Shown piece by piece: positions 7,007-14,754 of a stretch of DNA of 14,754 nucleotides (the stretch's first letter is position 1; the number at the start of each line of letters is the position of its first letter). Both the position numbers and the translations under genes were made by a program. Location of the stretch: assembly GCA_022361315.1 (NCBI GenBank), contig JAKSBB010000793.1, forward strand, positions 1 to 14,754. Reading direction: 5' to 3'. Source of the stretch: Desulfobacterales bacterium. GTDB lineage: Bacteria; Desulfobacterota; Desulfobacteria; Desulfobacterales; Desulfobacteraceae. Under the pieces are notes generated by a model that did not search any database, was not told the DNA's origin, and saw only the letters and a list, made by a program, of their open reading frames with translations.

Positions 7007-10000
7007 TCAGCACTCATTGAGAATCGTACTGAGCGCAGCGGCTTCCATGGGTTTATGAAAGAGGAAGCCCTGGATCAGGCGACATTTGTTTTCCCTGAAG
7101 AAATTCAGCTGTTCATCGGTTTCCACCCCTTCGGCAATCACGTTGAATCCTAGGGTCTCAGCCATATGAATAATGGTCTTACAGATGGCGGCGTCATTGG
7201 GATTTTCCGGCAGCTCCCTGACAAAGGAGCGATCAATCTTCAGCTCGTTCAGGGGGAAGCGCTTGAGCACAGACAGGGAGGAATACCCGGTACCGAAATC
7301 ATCCATGGAAAGCTGAACCCCCATGGCGGAAAGCCGCTCCATGATCCGGATGGCACGATCGGCATCCTCCATGGGAATACTCTCGGTGATTTCAAAACAG
7401 AGCCGCTCCGGCTGGAAATCAGTGGATTGGATGGTTTTGGATATGATGCTCAGCAGGTTATCATCGTTAAACTGCTTGGTGGACAAATTAATAGACAGGG
7501 AAATATCCGGGCACCCGGCCTTCTGGATGGCCCTGATATCGGCCATGGCCCGTTTCATCAGCCATTCGCCGATGGGAATAATCAGGTTGGTATCCTCCGC
7601 AATGGGAATGAACTCTCCGGGACTGACCGGCTCACCGTCAATCCCCCATCTCAGGAGGGCCTCCACACTGTGGATCTGATTCTCTTTCGCCGTGTTCACC
7701 TTGGGCTGATACACCACTGTGAAATTTCTGAACTTCTCCGGTCCAACGGACTGACGCAGGCGGTTTTCCAGCTGAATTTTTCTGAGCATCTTATCTTTCA
7801 GGGCCTGCTTAAAATGAAAGGACCGTCTTTTTCCGTCCCGCTTCGCCTCATAGAGGGCCATATCCGCATGCTTTTCCAGGGTGATCAGATCATCTCCGTC
7901 ATCCGGGAAAATGGCAAGACCGATGCTCACCGACGTATACACCTCTTCTCCCATGATGGTGACAGGGCTTTTAAACAGCTCAAGAATCCGGTTGGAAAAC
8001 TCAATGACTTCCCCCTCGTTATGGATGTTGTTCAGCACGATGACAAATTCGTCACCGCCATACCGGGCAAAGGTATCGCTCTCCCGGCAGACCGTGGAAA
8101 TGCGGTCTTTAACCTGGATCAGGAACTCATCCCCAAAGGGATGGCCGTATGAGTCGTTGATGTTTTTAAAATCATCCAGGTCCATGTAAAGCAGGGCCAT
8201 TTTCTGGTTGAAGCGTCTGGCATTTCGAAGGGACACTTCGGCCCGGTCATAGAGCAGTTTCCGGTTGGGCAGTTTGGTGAGCGGATCATGAAATGCCAGG
8301 AATTGCAATTGCTCTTCCTTCAATTTCTCTTCTGAAATGTCATGGAACAGGGAAACAAAATTGGTAATTTCCCCCCGGTCATTCCGGATGGCGGAGATGG
8401 ACAACCATTCCGGATAGGCCGACCCGTCTTTTCTCCGGTTCCAGATCTCGCCGCTCCACTGGCCTTTGCTGAGCAGGTTGTCCCACATCTCCTTGTAAAA
8501 GACCATGTCGTGGCGGTCGGACTTCAATATTCTCGGATTTTGCCCCACCGCCTCTTCCCGGGTATAGCCGGTAATATCGCAGAATGCCTGGTTCACCCGC
8601 TGGATCTTCCCGTCCCGATTGGTAATGGCGATACCTTCAATGGTGTTGGTAAAGACACTCTCCGTCATCAGAAGCGCTTCTTCGTTTCTCTTTCGCTTGG
8701 AAATATCCCTGTCGATCCCCCGGTATCCCAAGAGTTCGCCGTCTTCCCCGAAAAAAGGCACACCGCTGGTCTCAAGACTTACCGGGTGACCATCCCTGTG
8801 GATATTTGTGTTTTCCAGGCTGGAAAAGGGAATACCCGCGTCCACGATGGCACCGAATGTATTGGCAATCCGCTCTCTCTCCCCTTCCGGCATCAGGTCG
8901 AAGGGGGTCTTTCCGATGATCTCCTCGGGCTGATATCCCAGGATCTGGGTGATTCTGGGACTGGCATAGGTGTATACCGCGTCCTGATCCACCTCCCATA
9001 TCCAGTCGGAGGTACTTTCCACAAGGCCCCGGAACCGCTCTTCACTTTGACGCACCTCTGCCTGGGCATTCTCCAATTGATGAATCTTCTGTTCCAGGGC
9101 ATTTGACCGGACTTTCACCGTGCGGGTCATGTCGTTGAATGCTTCTGCCAGAAGTTTGAGTTCATCCCGGGTGTCCACCGAAACATGGAGGTTGTAATCC
9201 TTATTTTTAACACGCTCCGCAGCGGCTTTCAGGGCAAGTACCGGGGCGGACAGCCGTTTCGCCGCATACAGGGAAAACATGGAGATGAGGCCGGCAGTCA
9301 GAATGGTCCCCACCCCCACCAGAACGGCAAAGAAAGTCAGGGGGGCAAAGGCCTCCTCTTTGTCAAGCTCGGCAAGCACCGCCCAGGTGGTGCCCATAAA
9401 ATCAATGGGCCCATAAGCGGACAATACTTCAATGTCCCTGTAGTCCCTTGCCGTTACCTGTCCGGTCTCCCCCCCCAGGGCTCTTCGTACCGGCAGGGTC
9501 TCCACCCGGATGACACCGGGGTTCAAAAATGAACGGGCGACGGAAAAGGTTTCCGGCATCAAAAAGGAGTCGGACCGAAGGAGTTTATCCGGCCCCACCA
9601 GGTAGATATCCGTTGTTTTACCCAGCCCCCGTTTCACCTGCATAATGCTGTTCAGGTCATCCACCGGAAGTTTCAGTGCGGCCACCATTTCCACCCGGCC
9701 CCGGTACATCAGAGGGGCGCCGATATAGGCGTAGGGTATCGGATCTTGTGAGGTTCTTGAAAAATCCGTGAATGCCGGGCCTTTTGAGGCCATAATTTTT
9801 CCATGGAGTCTTGCCAGGCCGGAGTCGGGTATTATCGTTAGCCCAGTTTCCCCTTCTTCCGCCACAGCCGTATAAAAGATCTGACCACCCGGGGACACCA
9901 GGTAAAGATTTTTATACCCGTATGCCTGAATAAATTTTGAAAAATAATCCATGGCCTGTTCCTGGCGGCGGGGATCGATCACTTCATTCAGGGACATCCG

Positions 10001-11005
10001 TGTGGACAGAATAAAGGTCTCACCGAAAATGGGCACCGGTTCATAAATGGCGATCTCTGAGCCCCCGGCCTCCCGGATACGGATCTGGGGTTTTACCGCT
10101 GAAAACAATTGCCGGTCTGCCAGGCTGTCGCGAACAATGTCACCCACTTTATCACCGGTCAGGGGGCGGCGGCTGCGAAGCACCGGCCGGCCATCCTGAA
10201 TCACCGAAAGATAGGTTTCTCCGGTATCCCCCATGCCCTGGCGCCTCAGGGTGATTTCATTGATATCCGTTGTATTGATTTTCAGGATAACGACCCCAAG
10301 TAAGGTGTTGTCTTTGGCCTTGACCGGACTGCCGAAAAATGCCAGATAACGGCCGTTTTCATCCGGACACCGGGAAAAATCTTTGAAGTTCAGTGTGGAA
10401 AGCCCCGTCCTGAAACATTGGGAAAGGCTGGTGTCCACAAGGGGGCCAGTCTTAAGATTTTCTCCCAGTTCCCGGTCTTTTCTGGCGGAATAGACCACGG
10501 TGCCGTCTGCGGTAACCAGGAGCAGATCATAATACCCGTAAGTATCCCTGAATTTTACCAGGGTATCTCCGTATTTCTCGGTCTCAAAAAAATCGTACAG
10601 CAGGGTGTCGAACTGGCCCCTGTCATCAACAACGGAACGAAAATCCTTTAAGGCCCGGCTGACCACAATACTTTTGGAAATAACATCGATATCCTTGGCG
10701 ATCTTGTGAAAGTGTTTTAAAATCTGGGCCTTTTTATTTTCCTGAACGGTCTGCAGTTTATTAAAGGCGGCCTGGCGGAGTCCGTCCACCGTATCCATAA
10801 GAATGGCAAGATCGGTCTGACGTTCCTGCATATAGGATTTAATCTGTTCCGTTTTGACCTCCCGGACGTTCACCAGTTGGGAAAAGGTCCGGTCCGATAA
10901 GGCCTGCCGGTTGATCATCATGGCAATGAGGGCCACACAGATCACCGGTATCAGCCCCATGGTCATAAACCAGAACAGCATCTTATTTCGAATTGTCATT
11001 TTCAT
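7007..11005 (-). CDS. Membrane c-di-GMP enzyme: tandem Cache, HAMP, PAS-PAS, GGDEF-EAL
   Basis: The product (1332 residues from the ATG at 11005) should both make and break cyclic-di-GMP. The order is: membrane helix 10-31, a helical periplasmic segment, two related Cache-type modules (about 150-355 and 355-550), membrane helix 553-578, HAMP to about 632, a coiled coil, PAS 652-775, PAS 779-900, a GGDEF domain and an EAL domain. The cyclase motif GGDEF (983-987) is intact and is preceded by RESD, a product-inhibition I-site. The phosphodiesterase motif EAL (1115-1117) is intact, as are ITES, DDFGTG, AEGVE and QGF. Neither half looks degenerate. A GTG at 11095 would overlap the upstream gene by 65 bases; the ATG at 11005 gives a clean membrane N-terminus, although its Shine-Dalgarno is weak. 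The gene starts 25 bp after a DctP-type binding protein, probably in one operon, which suggests the periplasmic part could sense that protein or its ligand. Confidence 0.92.
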   Translation of the reverse strand: MKMTIRNKMLFWFMTMGLIPVICVALIAMMINRQALSDRTFSQLVNVREVKTEQIKSYMQERQTDLAILMDTVDGLRQAAFNKLQTVQENKKAQILKHFHKIAKDIDVISKSIVVSRALKDFRSVVDDRGQFDTLLYDFFETEKYGDTLVKFRDTYGYYDLLLVTADGTVVYSARKDRELGENLKTGPLVDTSLSQCFRTGLSTLNFKDFSRCPDENGRYLAFFGSPVKAKDNTLLGVVILKINTTDINEITLRRQGMGDTGETYLSVIQDGRPVLRSRRPLTGDKVGDIVRDSLADRQLFSAVKPQIRIREAGGSEIAIYEPVPIFGETFILSTRMSLNEVIDPRRQEQAMDYFSKFIQAYGYKNLYLVSPGGQIFYTAVAEEGETGLTIIPDSGLARLHGKIMASKGPAFTDFSRTSQDPIPYAYIGAPLMYRGRVEMVAALKLPVDDLNSIMQVKRGLGKTTDIYLVGPDKLLRSDSFLMPETFSVARSFLNPGVIRVETLPVRRALGGETGQVTARDYRDIEVLSAYGPIDFMGTTWAVLAELDKEEAFAPLTFFAVLVGVGTILTAGLISMFSLYAAKRLSAPVLALKAAAERVKNKDYNLHVSVDTRDELKLLAEAFNDMTRTVKVRSNALEQKIHQLENAQAEVRQSEERFRGLVESTSDWIWEVDQDAVYTYASPRITQILGYQPEEIIGKTPFDLMPEGERERIANTFGAIVDAGIPFSSLENTNIHRDGHPVSLETSGVPFFGEDGELLGYRGIDRDISKRKRNEEALLMTESVFTNTIEGIAITNRDGKIQRVNQAFCDITGYTREEAVGQNPRILKSDRHDMVFYKEMWDNLLSKGQWSGEIWNRRKDGSAYPEWLSISAIRNDRGEITNFVSLFHDISEEKLKEEQLQFLAFHDPLTKLPNRKLLYDRAEVSLRNARRFNQKMALLYMDLDDFKNINDSYGHPFGDEFLIQVKDRISTVCRESDTFARYGGDEFVIVLNNIHNEGEVIEFSNRILELFKSPVTIMGEEVYTSVSIGLAIFPDDGDDLITLEKHADMALYEAKRDGKRRSFHFKQALKDKMLRKIQLENRLRQSVGPEKFRNFTVVYQPKVNTAKENQIHSVEALLRWGIDGEPVSPGEFIPIAEDTNLIIPIGEWLMKRAMADIRAIQKAGCPDISLSINLSTKQFNDDNLLSIISKTIQSTDFQPERLCFEITESIPMEDADRAIRIMERLSAMGVQLSMDDFGTGYSSLSVLKRFPLNELKIDRSFVRELPENPNDAAICKTIIHMAETLGFNVIAEGVETDEQLNFFRENKCRLIQGFLFHKPMEAAALSTILNEC

Positions 11006-11030
11006 GGATGTATGTTGAATCCCATTCCTG

Positions 11031-12098
11031 TCAAGGACAGTCAAGATCTTTTCGCATGGTTTTCCAGAGATCCACCATCTGCCTTGCCGCCTCACCGTTG
11101 CCCTTTGCCGTCATGGATTTGATAAACAGGTCGAAATAGTCCGGAGATGCGGCTTTCCAGGCCGCCAGATCGGATGGGGGGAAGGGATGAAATTTCACCC
11201 CCTTTTTATTCAGAAACATCCTGGCTTTCTGCGCGGCTTCCAGCACCACATCGATTTCCTTCCGGCTGGCCTCTCTGGCGGTTTCGGTCACAATTTCTTT
11301 GACATCCGGCGGCAGCTTCTCCCAGGCAGCCTCACTGATCCATACCCCCCAGCTTGGCCCTTCCCAGAGGATCACCTCCGTCACATGACCGGCCACCTCG
11401 TGGATGTTATAACTGACCATCAGATCCAGCGAAAACGGACAGGCATCAATAATTCCCTTTTCCAGAGCCGGATATACATCCGGCAGAAAAAGGGGGACCG
11501 GTTTCGCACCGGCGGCCCGGATCAGCCCGGGCAGATCTTTCCCCCAGGTCCGGACACGTTTGTGCTCAAGGTCCGCCAACCGTGTGATGGGTTCCCGGCT
11601 CACCAGCAGATAGGGGTTAAGCACGTGGAAAAACAACGGGACGATCCCCAGGGCACGGGCTTCTTCGGACACTGCCGGCACCTCATCGATAAATGCCTGC
11701 ATGATGTCCCGGGCCTGACAGACATTTTCCATGGCCATGGGAATTGAATTCGGGGCAGCTGTCAGGGGCAGCTCTTCGGGGAAATAGCCGGGCGACATGC
11801 CCGCCATATCCAAAACCCCCCTGGATATCAGGGAAAGATTCTCCCGGGGTTCTCCCAGACCGTTGGACCAGAATATGTTGAGGGTCAGGCGCCCACTGGT
11901 CCGCCGGTGGATTTCGTCGGCGAACCATTGATCAATCTTCGATCCCGGTGTGTTCGCGGGAAACTGATGATTCATTTTAAGAACAATAGGACCGGTGTCT
12001 GCGGCACCGGCCGGACAAAATAACACCGCCGGGAATACCGCCGTAAAAACTATGGTAACGCACATCAGGGACATCCGTTTTACAAATCGAAGTATCAT
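11031..12098 (-). CDS. TRAP transporter substrate-binding protein, DctP type
   Basis: The 355-residue product is a periplasmic solute receptor of the DctP family. Such receptors bind carboxylates or related acids for tripartite TRAP importers. A signal peptide (about 1-33, ending CPAGAA) precedes a mature part with NHQFPANTPGSKIDQWF, the ISRGVLDMAG strand-helix, VLNPYLLVSREPI and HKRVRTWG. Arg183 in that last motif matches the conserved Arg that grips the ligand carboxylate. The YPALEKGIIDAC and SWGVWISEAAWEKLPPDVKEIV motifs follow. The frame is open upstream to 12314, but the ATG at 12098 gives the proper signal peptide; no strong ribosome binding site is visible. The DctQ and DctM membrane subunits are absent. 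Instead the next gene is the GGDEF-EAL sensor, so it may serve signalling rather than transport (inference). Confidence 0.88.
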   Translation of the reverse strand: MILRFVKRMSLMCVTIVFTAVFPAVLFCPAGAADTGPIVLKMNHQFPANTPGSKIDQWFADEIHRRTSGRLTLNIFWSNGLGEPRENLSLISRGVLDMAGMSPGYFPEELPLTAAPNSIPMAMENVCQARDIMQAFIDEVPAVSEEARALGIVPLFFHVLNPYLLVSREPITRLADLEHKRVRTWGKDLPGLIRAAGAKPVPLFLPDVYPALEKGIIDACPFSLDLMVSYNIHEVAGHVTEVILWEGPSWGVWISEAAWEKLPPDVKEIVTETAREASRKEIDVVLEAAQKARMFLNKKGVKFHPFPPSDLAAWKAASPDYFDLFIKSMTAKGNGEAARQMVDLWKTMRKDLDCP

Positions 12099-12317
12099 GG
12101 CTGTGTCATATTCATTGAGTTGGGGGTTTAATTTCCCAAACATAACAAAATTGGGAACAAAAGGCCATAATATGAACAAAATTATACACCTCCGGCAGAT
12201 GGGTATTCCAATCCCCGGAAGAATTATGGTATGGTAACGGCATATTCCTGTCAGGGAGGTCTCCGCCTCCGGCGAACAGGACTCAACACCAACGATTACC
12301 CAATTGGAAATCACATC
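12099..12317. promoter_or_regulatory. Divergent intergenic region between the two binding-protein genes
   Basis: This AT-rich stretch of 219 bp separates two divergent genes and must hold promoters for both. On the minus strand a perfect TATAAT lies at 12186-12181, with TTGGAA 19 bp upstream, a longer spacing than ideal. No convincing promoter was found for the plus-strand gene. Nested inverted repeats (12247-12251 with 12276-12280, and 12255-12259 with 12266-12270) could form a small hairpin in its leader. Confidence 0.4.
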
Positions 12318-13106
12318 GTGAGGCGATTAATACAAACCGTCTGCCATATTCTGTTTGGTCTAAGCCTGCTGTTTTCCGGTTCCCCTCAGGTTTATGCAAA
12401 CGGTAAGTATATTACCCTGACCTTTGCCGAGTGGAAGCCCATGGGCCAGATGGACGAAACAGGAGAATGTCTGGGGCTGCTGCCGGATATTTCCAGGGCC
12501 GTTTTTGAAGAGGAACTGGGGTTTCGTCTGATTTGCCAGGAACGGCCGTGGAAACGGGCACAGCTGGAAGTGGAACTGGGCGCCTCAGACTTCATGATCA
12601 CCGTGCCAACGGAATCCCGCAAGGTATATGCCCTGGTCAGCCAATCCGTATTTTATACCCTGCCCCTTTATATCTATACCTACGGCGGCCATGATAAACT
12701 TAAGGAAATTAATAAAATCCGGTCTGCCGCTGATATCAAAGCGTTGAATCTCGTGCCGGTGACCAATTTGGGCAACGGATGGCACAAGGACAACGTGGAT
12801 GTCCACGGCATCAACACCCATTATGTGGGCAAAGAAATCAACATCCTTCGCTTTCTTGCCACCAAGCGGGCGGATATCATGATTGATGCGGTCACCCCCA
12901 CCAATTATCTGATCCGGCAAAACGGGCTGACCCACAAAATCGTTCTTACGAAATCCCGTTTCAGCCAGGTGAATTTTCATCTTCTGCTCAGCAAAAAATC
13001 AAAATTCGCCCAGTGGATGCCCGAGATCGACGCGGCCTTTCGGCGGGCCTCAGCCAAGGGGCATATCAAGGCCATCGTAGACCGGTATGAACGCCTTGAG
13101 CCGTAA
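12318..13106 (+). CDS. Periplasmic substrate-binding protein, SBP family 3
   Basis: The 262-residue product resembles family-3 binding proteins, the polar amino-acid receptor type also used as sensor domains. The GTG at 12318 is chosen as start because a signal peptide begins there (VRRLIQTVCHILFGLSLLF, cut near VYANG); the frame upstream to 12231 adds a non-family polar stretch. A weak GGAAA lies before the GTG. The mature part has LTFAEWKPMGQMDETGECLGLLPDI, the usual first lobe with the partner-sensing glycine turn, then PWKRAQLEVELGASDFMITV and a second lobe with ILRFLATKRADIMIDAV. The family's canonical ligand Arg is not obvious, so the ligand may not be a standard amino acid. No ABC permease or ATPase is near, so transport, if any, uses distant partners. 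Confidence 0.78.
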   Translation: MRRLIQTVCHILFGLSLLFSGSPQVYANGKYITLTFAEWKPMGQMDETGECLGLLPDISRAVFEEELGFRLICQERPWKRAQLEVELGASDFMITVPTESRKVYALVSQSVFYTLPLYIYTYGGHDKLKEINKIRSAADIKALNLVPVTNLGNGWHKDNVDVHGINTHYVGKEINILRFLATKRADIMIDAVTPTNYLIRQNGLTHKIVLTKSRFSQVNFHLLLSKKSKFAQWMPEIDAAFRRASAKGHIKAIVDRYERLEP

Positions 13107-13125
13107 CCCTTTTTAACAAAGGGTT
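13105..13125 (+). terminator. Weak hairpin terminator after the SBP gene
   Basis: AACCCTTT (13105-13112) and AAAGGGTT (13118-13125) form a perfect 8-bp stem with a 5-base loop that begins within the TAA stop codon. It is followed by GGGTTGC rather than a T-run, so it is at best a weak terminator, and some readthrough into ogt is possible. Confidence 0.35.
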
Positions 13126-13163
13126 GGGTTGCAGGAGCCCATGGTAATCTGCTATGAGGGGGT

Positions 13164-13643
13164 ATGACAACCTACACCTATACAGATTCCCCCATCGGCA
13201 AGCTCCTTCTTTTCGGCGGCCCCTGCCTGGAAGGCCTGATGTTTCCCAAGGGCCATACCCGGAAAGATCCGGAGCCGGACTGGACCCATGACCCCGAAGG
13301 ATTTCCCGTCGTCCGGCAACAGCTCGACGAATACTTCAGTGGAGAACGTACCTGTTTTGACCTTGAGCTGGAACTTTCAGGCACGGATTTCCAAAAGCAG
13401 GTCTGGCTGGAACTGGCCCGTATCCCTTACGGCCGGACCATAAGCTATGGTGAACTGGCCCGGCGCATTGGCAACCCCAAAGCATCCAGGGCTGTGGGCC
13501 TTGCCAATGGCAAGAATCCCATCCCCATCATTATTCCCTGCCACCGGGTTATCGGAAAGAACGGTAAGCTGACCGGATTCGGCGGTGGCCTTGATGTGAA
13601 AGCCTATCTTCTTGAACTGGAGGCGCCCAAAGGCTTATTTTAA
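13164..13643 (+). CDS. ogt: Methylated-DNA--protein-cysteine methyltransferase
   Basis: The 159-residue product repairs O6-alkylguanine in DNA by moving the alkyl group onto its own cysteine, a suicide reaction. The active-site motif PCHRV lies at 125-129 with acceptor Cys126. It is preceded by the DNA-binding helix-turn-helix (RIPYGRTISYGELARRIG) and by ASRAVGLANGKNPIPI, which holds the Arg finger that flips the base. The N-terminal half is a short Ogt-type domain without Ada's zinc cysteines, and the length is normal for stand-alone enzymes. The ATG at 13164 lies directly after AGGGGGT, a close but usable ribosome binding site. The gene is 57 bp after the SBP gene and 51 bp before the phospholipase-like gene; no functional link between them is evident. 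Confidence 0.95.
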   Translation: MTTYTYTDSPIGKLLLFGGPCLEGLMFPKGHTRKDPEPDWTHDPEGFPVVRQQLDEYFSGERTCFDLELELSGTDFQKQVWLELARIPYGRTISYGELARRIGNPKASRAVGLANGKNPIPIIIPCHRVIGKNGKLTGFGGGLDVKAYLLELEAPKGLF

Positions 13644-13694
13644 CAAAACGGCAGACCCGGAGATACACCCCGGATTTAATATCAGGAGCACCCC

Positions 13695-14678
13695 ATGCCC
13701 AAGGAGATCACCCATTTTGCCCTGGCCCGGCAGCTTCAATACCGCCTCACCCCTGCGTCTCCATTTTACAAGCCGGTACACAGCTATCCCCGCCTCTTTC
13801 GCCTGGGGGCCATCGCGCCGGATATTCCGTTTTTCTACCTGGCGGGCCCGCACAAAGATGACATCCGGCACATCAGCCGGTACTACCACCGTACGGACGG
13901 GGAAGCCCTGAGACCACTTCTGAAATTCTTAGACACCCATAACACCCCTGCGGCCCTGGCCCTGGCCGCCGGTGTGGTTTGCCACCTGGTCTCTGATACC
14001 GTGTTTCACCCCATGGTTTTTTATTTTGCCGGCATGGACGGGGTCCATTCCGGTGCCACCGGCCGGCACCGACAGTTTGAAACCGCCATGGACCTTCATT
14101 TTTACCATCTTTATAATGAAGATCCCTATGTTTACCGGCTGGTGAGCTCAGTGGAAATCCCAAGGCCGGAACTGAACGGGTTGCTGGCGGGCCTTTTCTC
14201 ACATGGGCAGGAATTGTCCGGGGAGCTCCCCCGGGCCATATCCGGGTCCCTGAACTGGTTCATGGGGATGCAGTTTCTCTTCCGTAACACCCTGATCCGG
14301 CAGGTGGCGACCCTTTGTGAAAGATCGTACCACCCCCTTCCTGAAGAGGCTTCAGGGGTAATCTATCCATTTCCCGGTCCCGTGGCACTGCCTTTTTTCA
14401 AGGGGCGGCTCCGGTATCGTGATCCCATCAACGGAGACAGAATAACCACCAGCCTGACCGACCTTGTGAAAAAAACCGTTGATTCGTCCCTGGGTTTGTT
14501 GGATCATATTTCCATGGCCGGAGGAGCCGGAAGACAGCTTGGCGACATGCCGGTAAACAGAGACGGCCAGCCGCTTGTCCTGCCCGATCTGCCGCCGGAC
14601 CGGATCAGATACTGGCGGGGGAAGACGGCATTGACAGCCGATCTCTACCATGGGGTACTGCGGCGTCCCCGTTTTTAG
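13695..14678 (+). CDS. Zinc-dependent phospholipase C family protein
   Basis: The 327-residue product fits the zinc-dependent phospholipase C/S1-P1-like fold (Pfam PF00882). The opening MPKEITHF (His7), GAIAPD (Asp43), HISRYYH (His59, His65), CHLVSDTVFHP (His97, Asp101, His105) and RHRQFETAMD (His125, Glu129) give the helical His/Asp/Glu ligands expected for a zinc cluster. No signal peptide is present, unlike secreted phospholipase C toxins, so it is likely cytoplasmic or membrane-associated. Real activity on phospholipids is unproven for this bacterial branch. The C-terminal third is not recognised. The ATG at 13695 follows CAGGAG with good spacing, and the gene probably forms an operon with ogt. 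Confidence 0.85.
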   Translation: MPKEITHFALARQLQYRLTPASPFYKPVHSYPRLFRLGAIAPDIPFFYLAGPHKDDIRHISRYYHRTDGEALRPLLKFLDTHNTPAALALAAGVVCHLVSDTVFHPMVFYFAGMDGVHSGATGRHRQFETAMDLHFYHLYNEDPYVYRLVSSVEIPRPELNGLLAGLFSHGQELSGELPRAISGSLNWFMGMQFLFRNTLIRQVATLCERSYHPLPEEASGVIYPFPGPVALPFFKGRLRYRDPINGDRITTSLTDLVKKTVDSSLGLLDHISMAGGAGRQLGDMPVNRDGQPLVLPDLPPDRIRYWRGKTALTADLYHGVLRRPRF

Positions 14679-14724
14679 AAAAAAGTTTCATCACTTAAAA
14701 ACCGATCAGCACCTGGAGAATGAG

Positions 14725-14754
14725 ATGAACCAAAGCCCCACAGATAAAAAAGAA
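14725..14754 (+). CDS. Start of an unidentified gene, cut by the window end
   Basis: The ATG at 14725 follows CTGGAGAATGAG, a good ribosome binding site, 46 bp after the phospholipase-like gene on the same strand. The ten visible codons give MNQSPTDKKE, a polar N-terminus that does not identify a family. The frame is open to the last base. Confidence 0.5.
   Translation, partial: MNQSPTDKKE

Noticed and set aside
7166..8152. 328-codon plus-strand open frame
   Set aside because: It is the antisense shadow of the GGDEF-EAL coding region, caused by codon bias; it has no recognisable domain.
8342..9106. 254-codon plus-strand open frame
   Set aside because: It is antisense to the two PAS domains of the c-di-GMP enzyme and has no protein-family signature.
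12247..12280. Nested inverted repeats as a possible riboswitch before the SBP gene
   Set aside because: The stems are only 5 bp each and the sequence does not match any riboswitch consensus I know; it is mentioned only as a small leader hairpin.
12099..12314. N-terminal extension of the DctP-type protein up to 12314
   Set aside because: The extra 72 residues lack DctP similarity and would bury the signal peptide that begins at 12098.

Overview
The window looks like chromosomal DNA of an anaerobic deltaproteobacterium, probably a sulfate reducer of the Desulfobacterales. This is inferred from the mix of large Cache-domain signalling proteins, a WtpA-type tungstate/molybdate-binding protein, a TRAP-type solute receptor without its permease, and a selenocysteine-encoding TGA with its own bacterial SECIS hairpin. 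No sequence search was possible, so the taxonomic guess is moderate only. There are no rRNA, tRNA, CRISPR or insertion-sequence signatures.

Layout, left to right. (1) 1-2677 (+): the 3' part of a hybrid sensor histidine kinase, cut by the window edge, whose stop overlaps that of the convergent yaeQ gene (2672-3220, -). (2) 3221-3471: a divergent promoter region with a good sigma-70 promoter on each strand. The wtpA promoter carries an inverted repeat over its -35 box. (3) 3472-5152 (+): wtpA, without its permease and ATPase, a strong GC-rich hairpin, and a CxxCxxCC metal-cluster protein, closed by a hairpin terminator. (4) 5223-6885 (-): an APC-type permease followed by an exported rhodanese whose active-site codon is TGA. 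Automatic gene callers would truncate this gene to about two thirds of its length; read through, it is a selenoprotein. (5) 7007-12098 (-): a TRAP DctP-type binding protein followed 25 bp later by a 1332-residue two-Cache, HAMP, PAS-PAS, GGDEF-EAL cyclic-di-GMP enzyme. (6) 12318-13106 (+): a family-3 periplasmic binding protein, divergent from the DctP gene. (7) 13164-14678 (+): an O6-alkylguanine-DNA methyltransferase and a zinc-dependent phospholipase C-like protein, followed by the first ten codons of another gene at the window end.

How the parts may work together. Three periplasmic binding proteins (WtpA, DctP-like, SBP family 3) have no transport partners in the window, and two membrane sensors sit among them. 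For the DctP/GGDEF-EAL pair, the adjacency suggests the binding protein may act as a ligand-loaded co-sensor for cyclic-di-GMP turnover; this is inference. The most notable item is the selenocysteine rhodanese at 5223-5615. It has one in-frame TGA, 41 further family-like sense codons after it, and a perfect 6-bp stem with a GGU loop 22 nt after the TGA.
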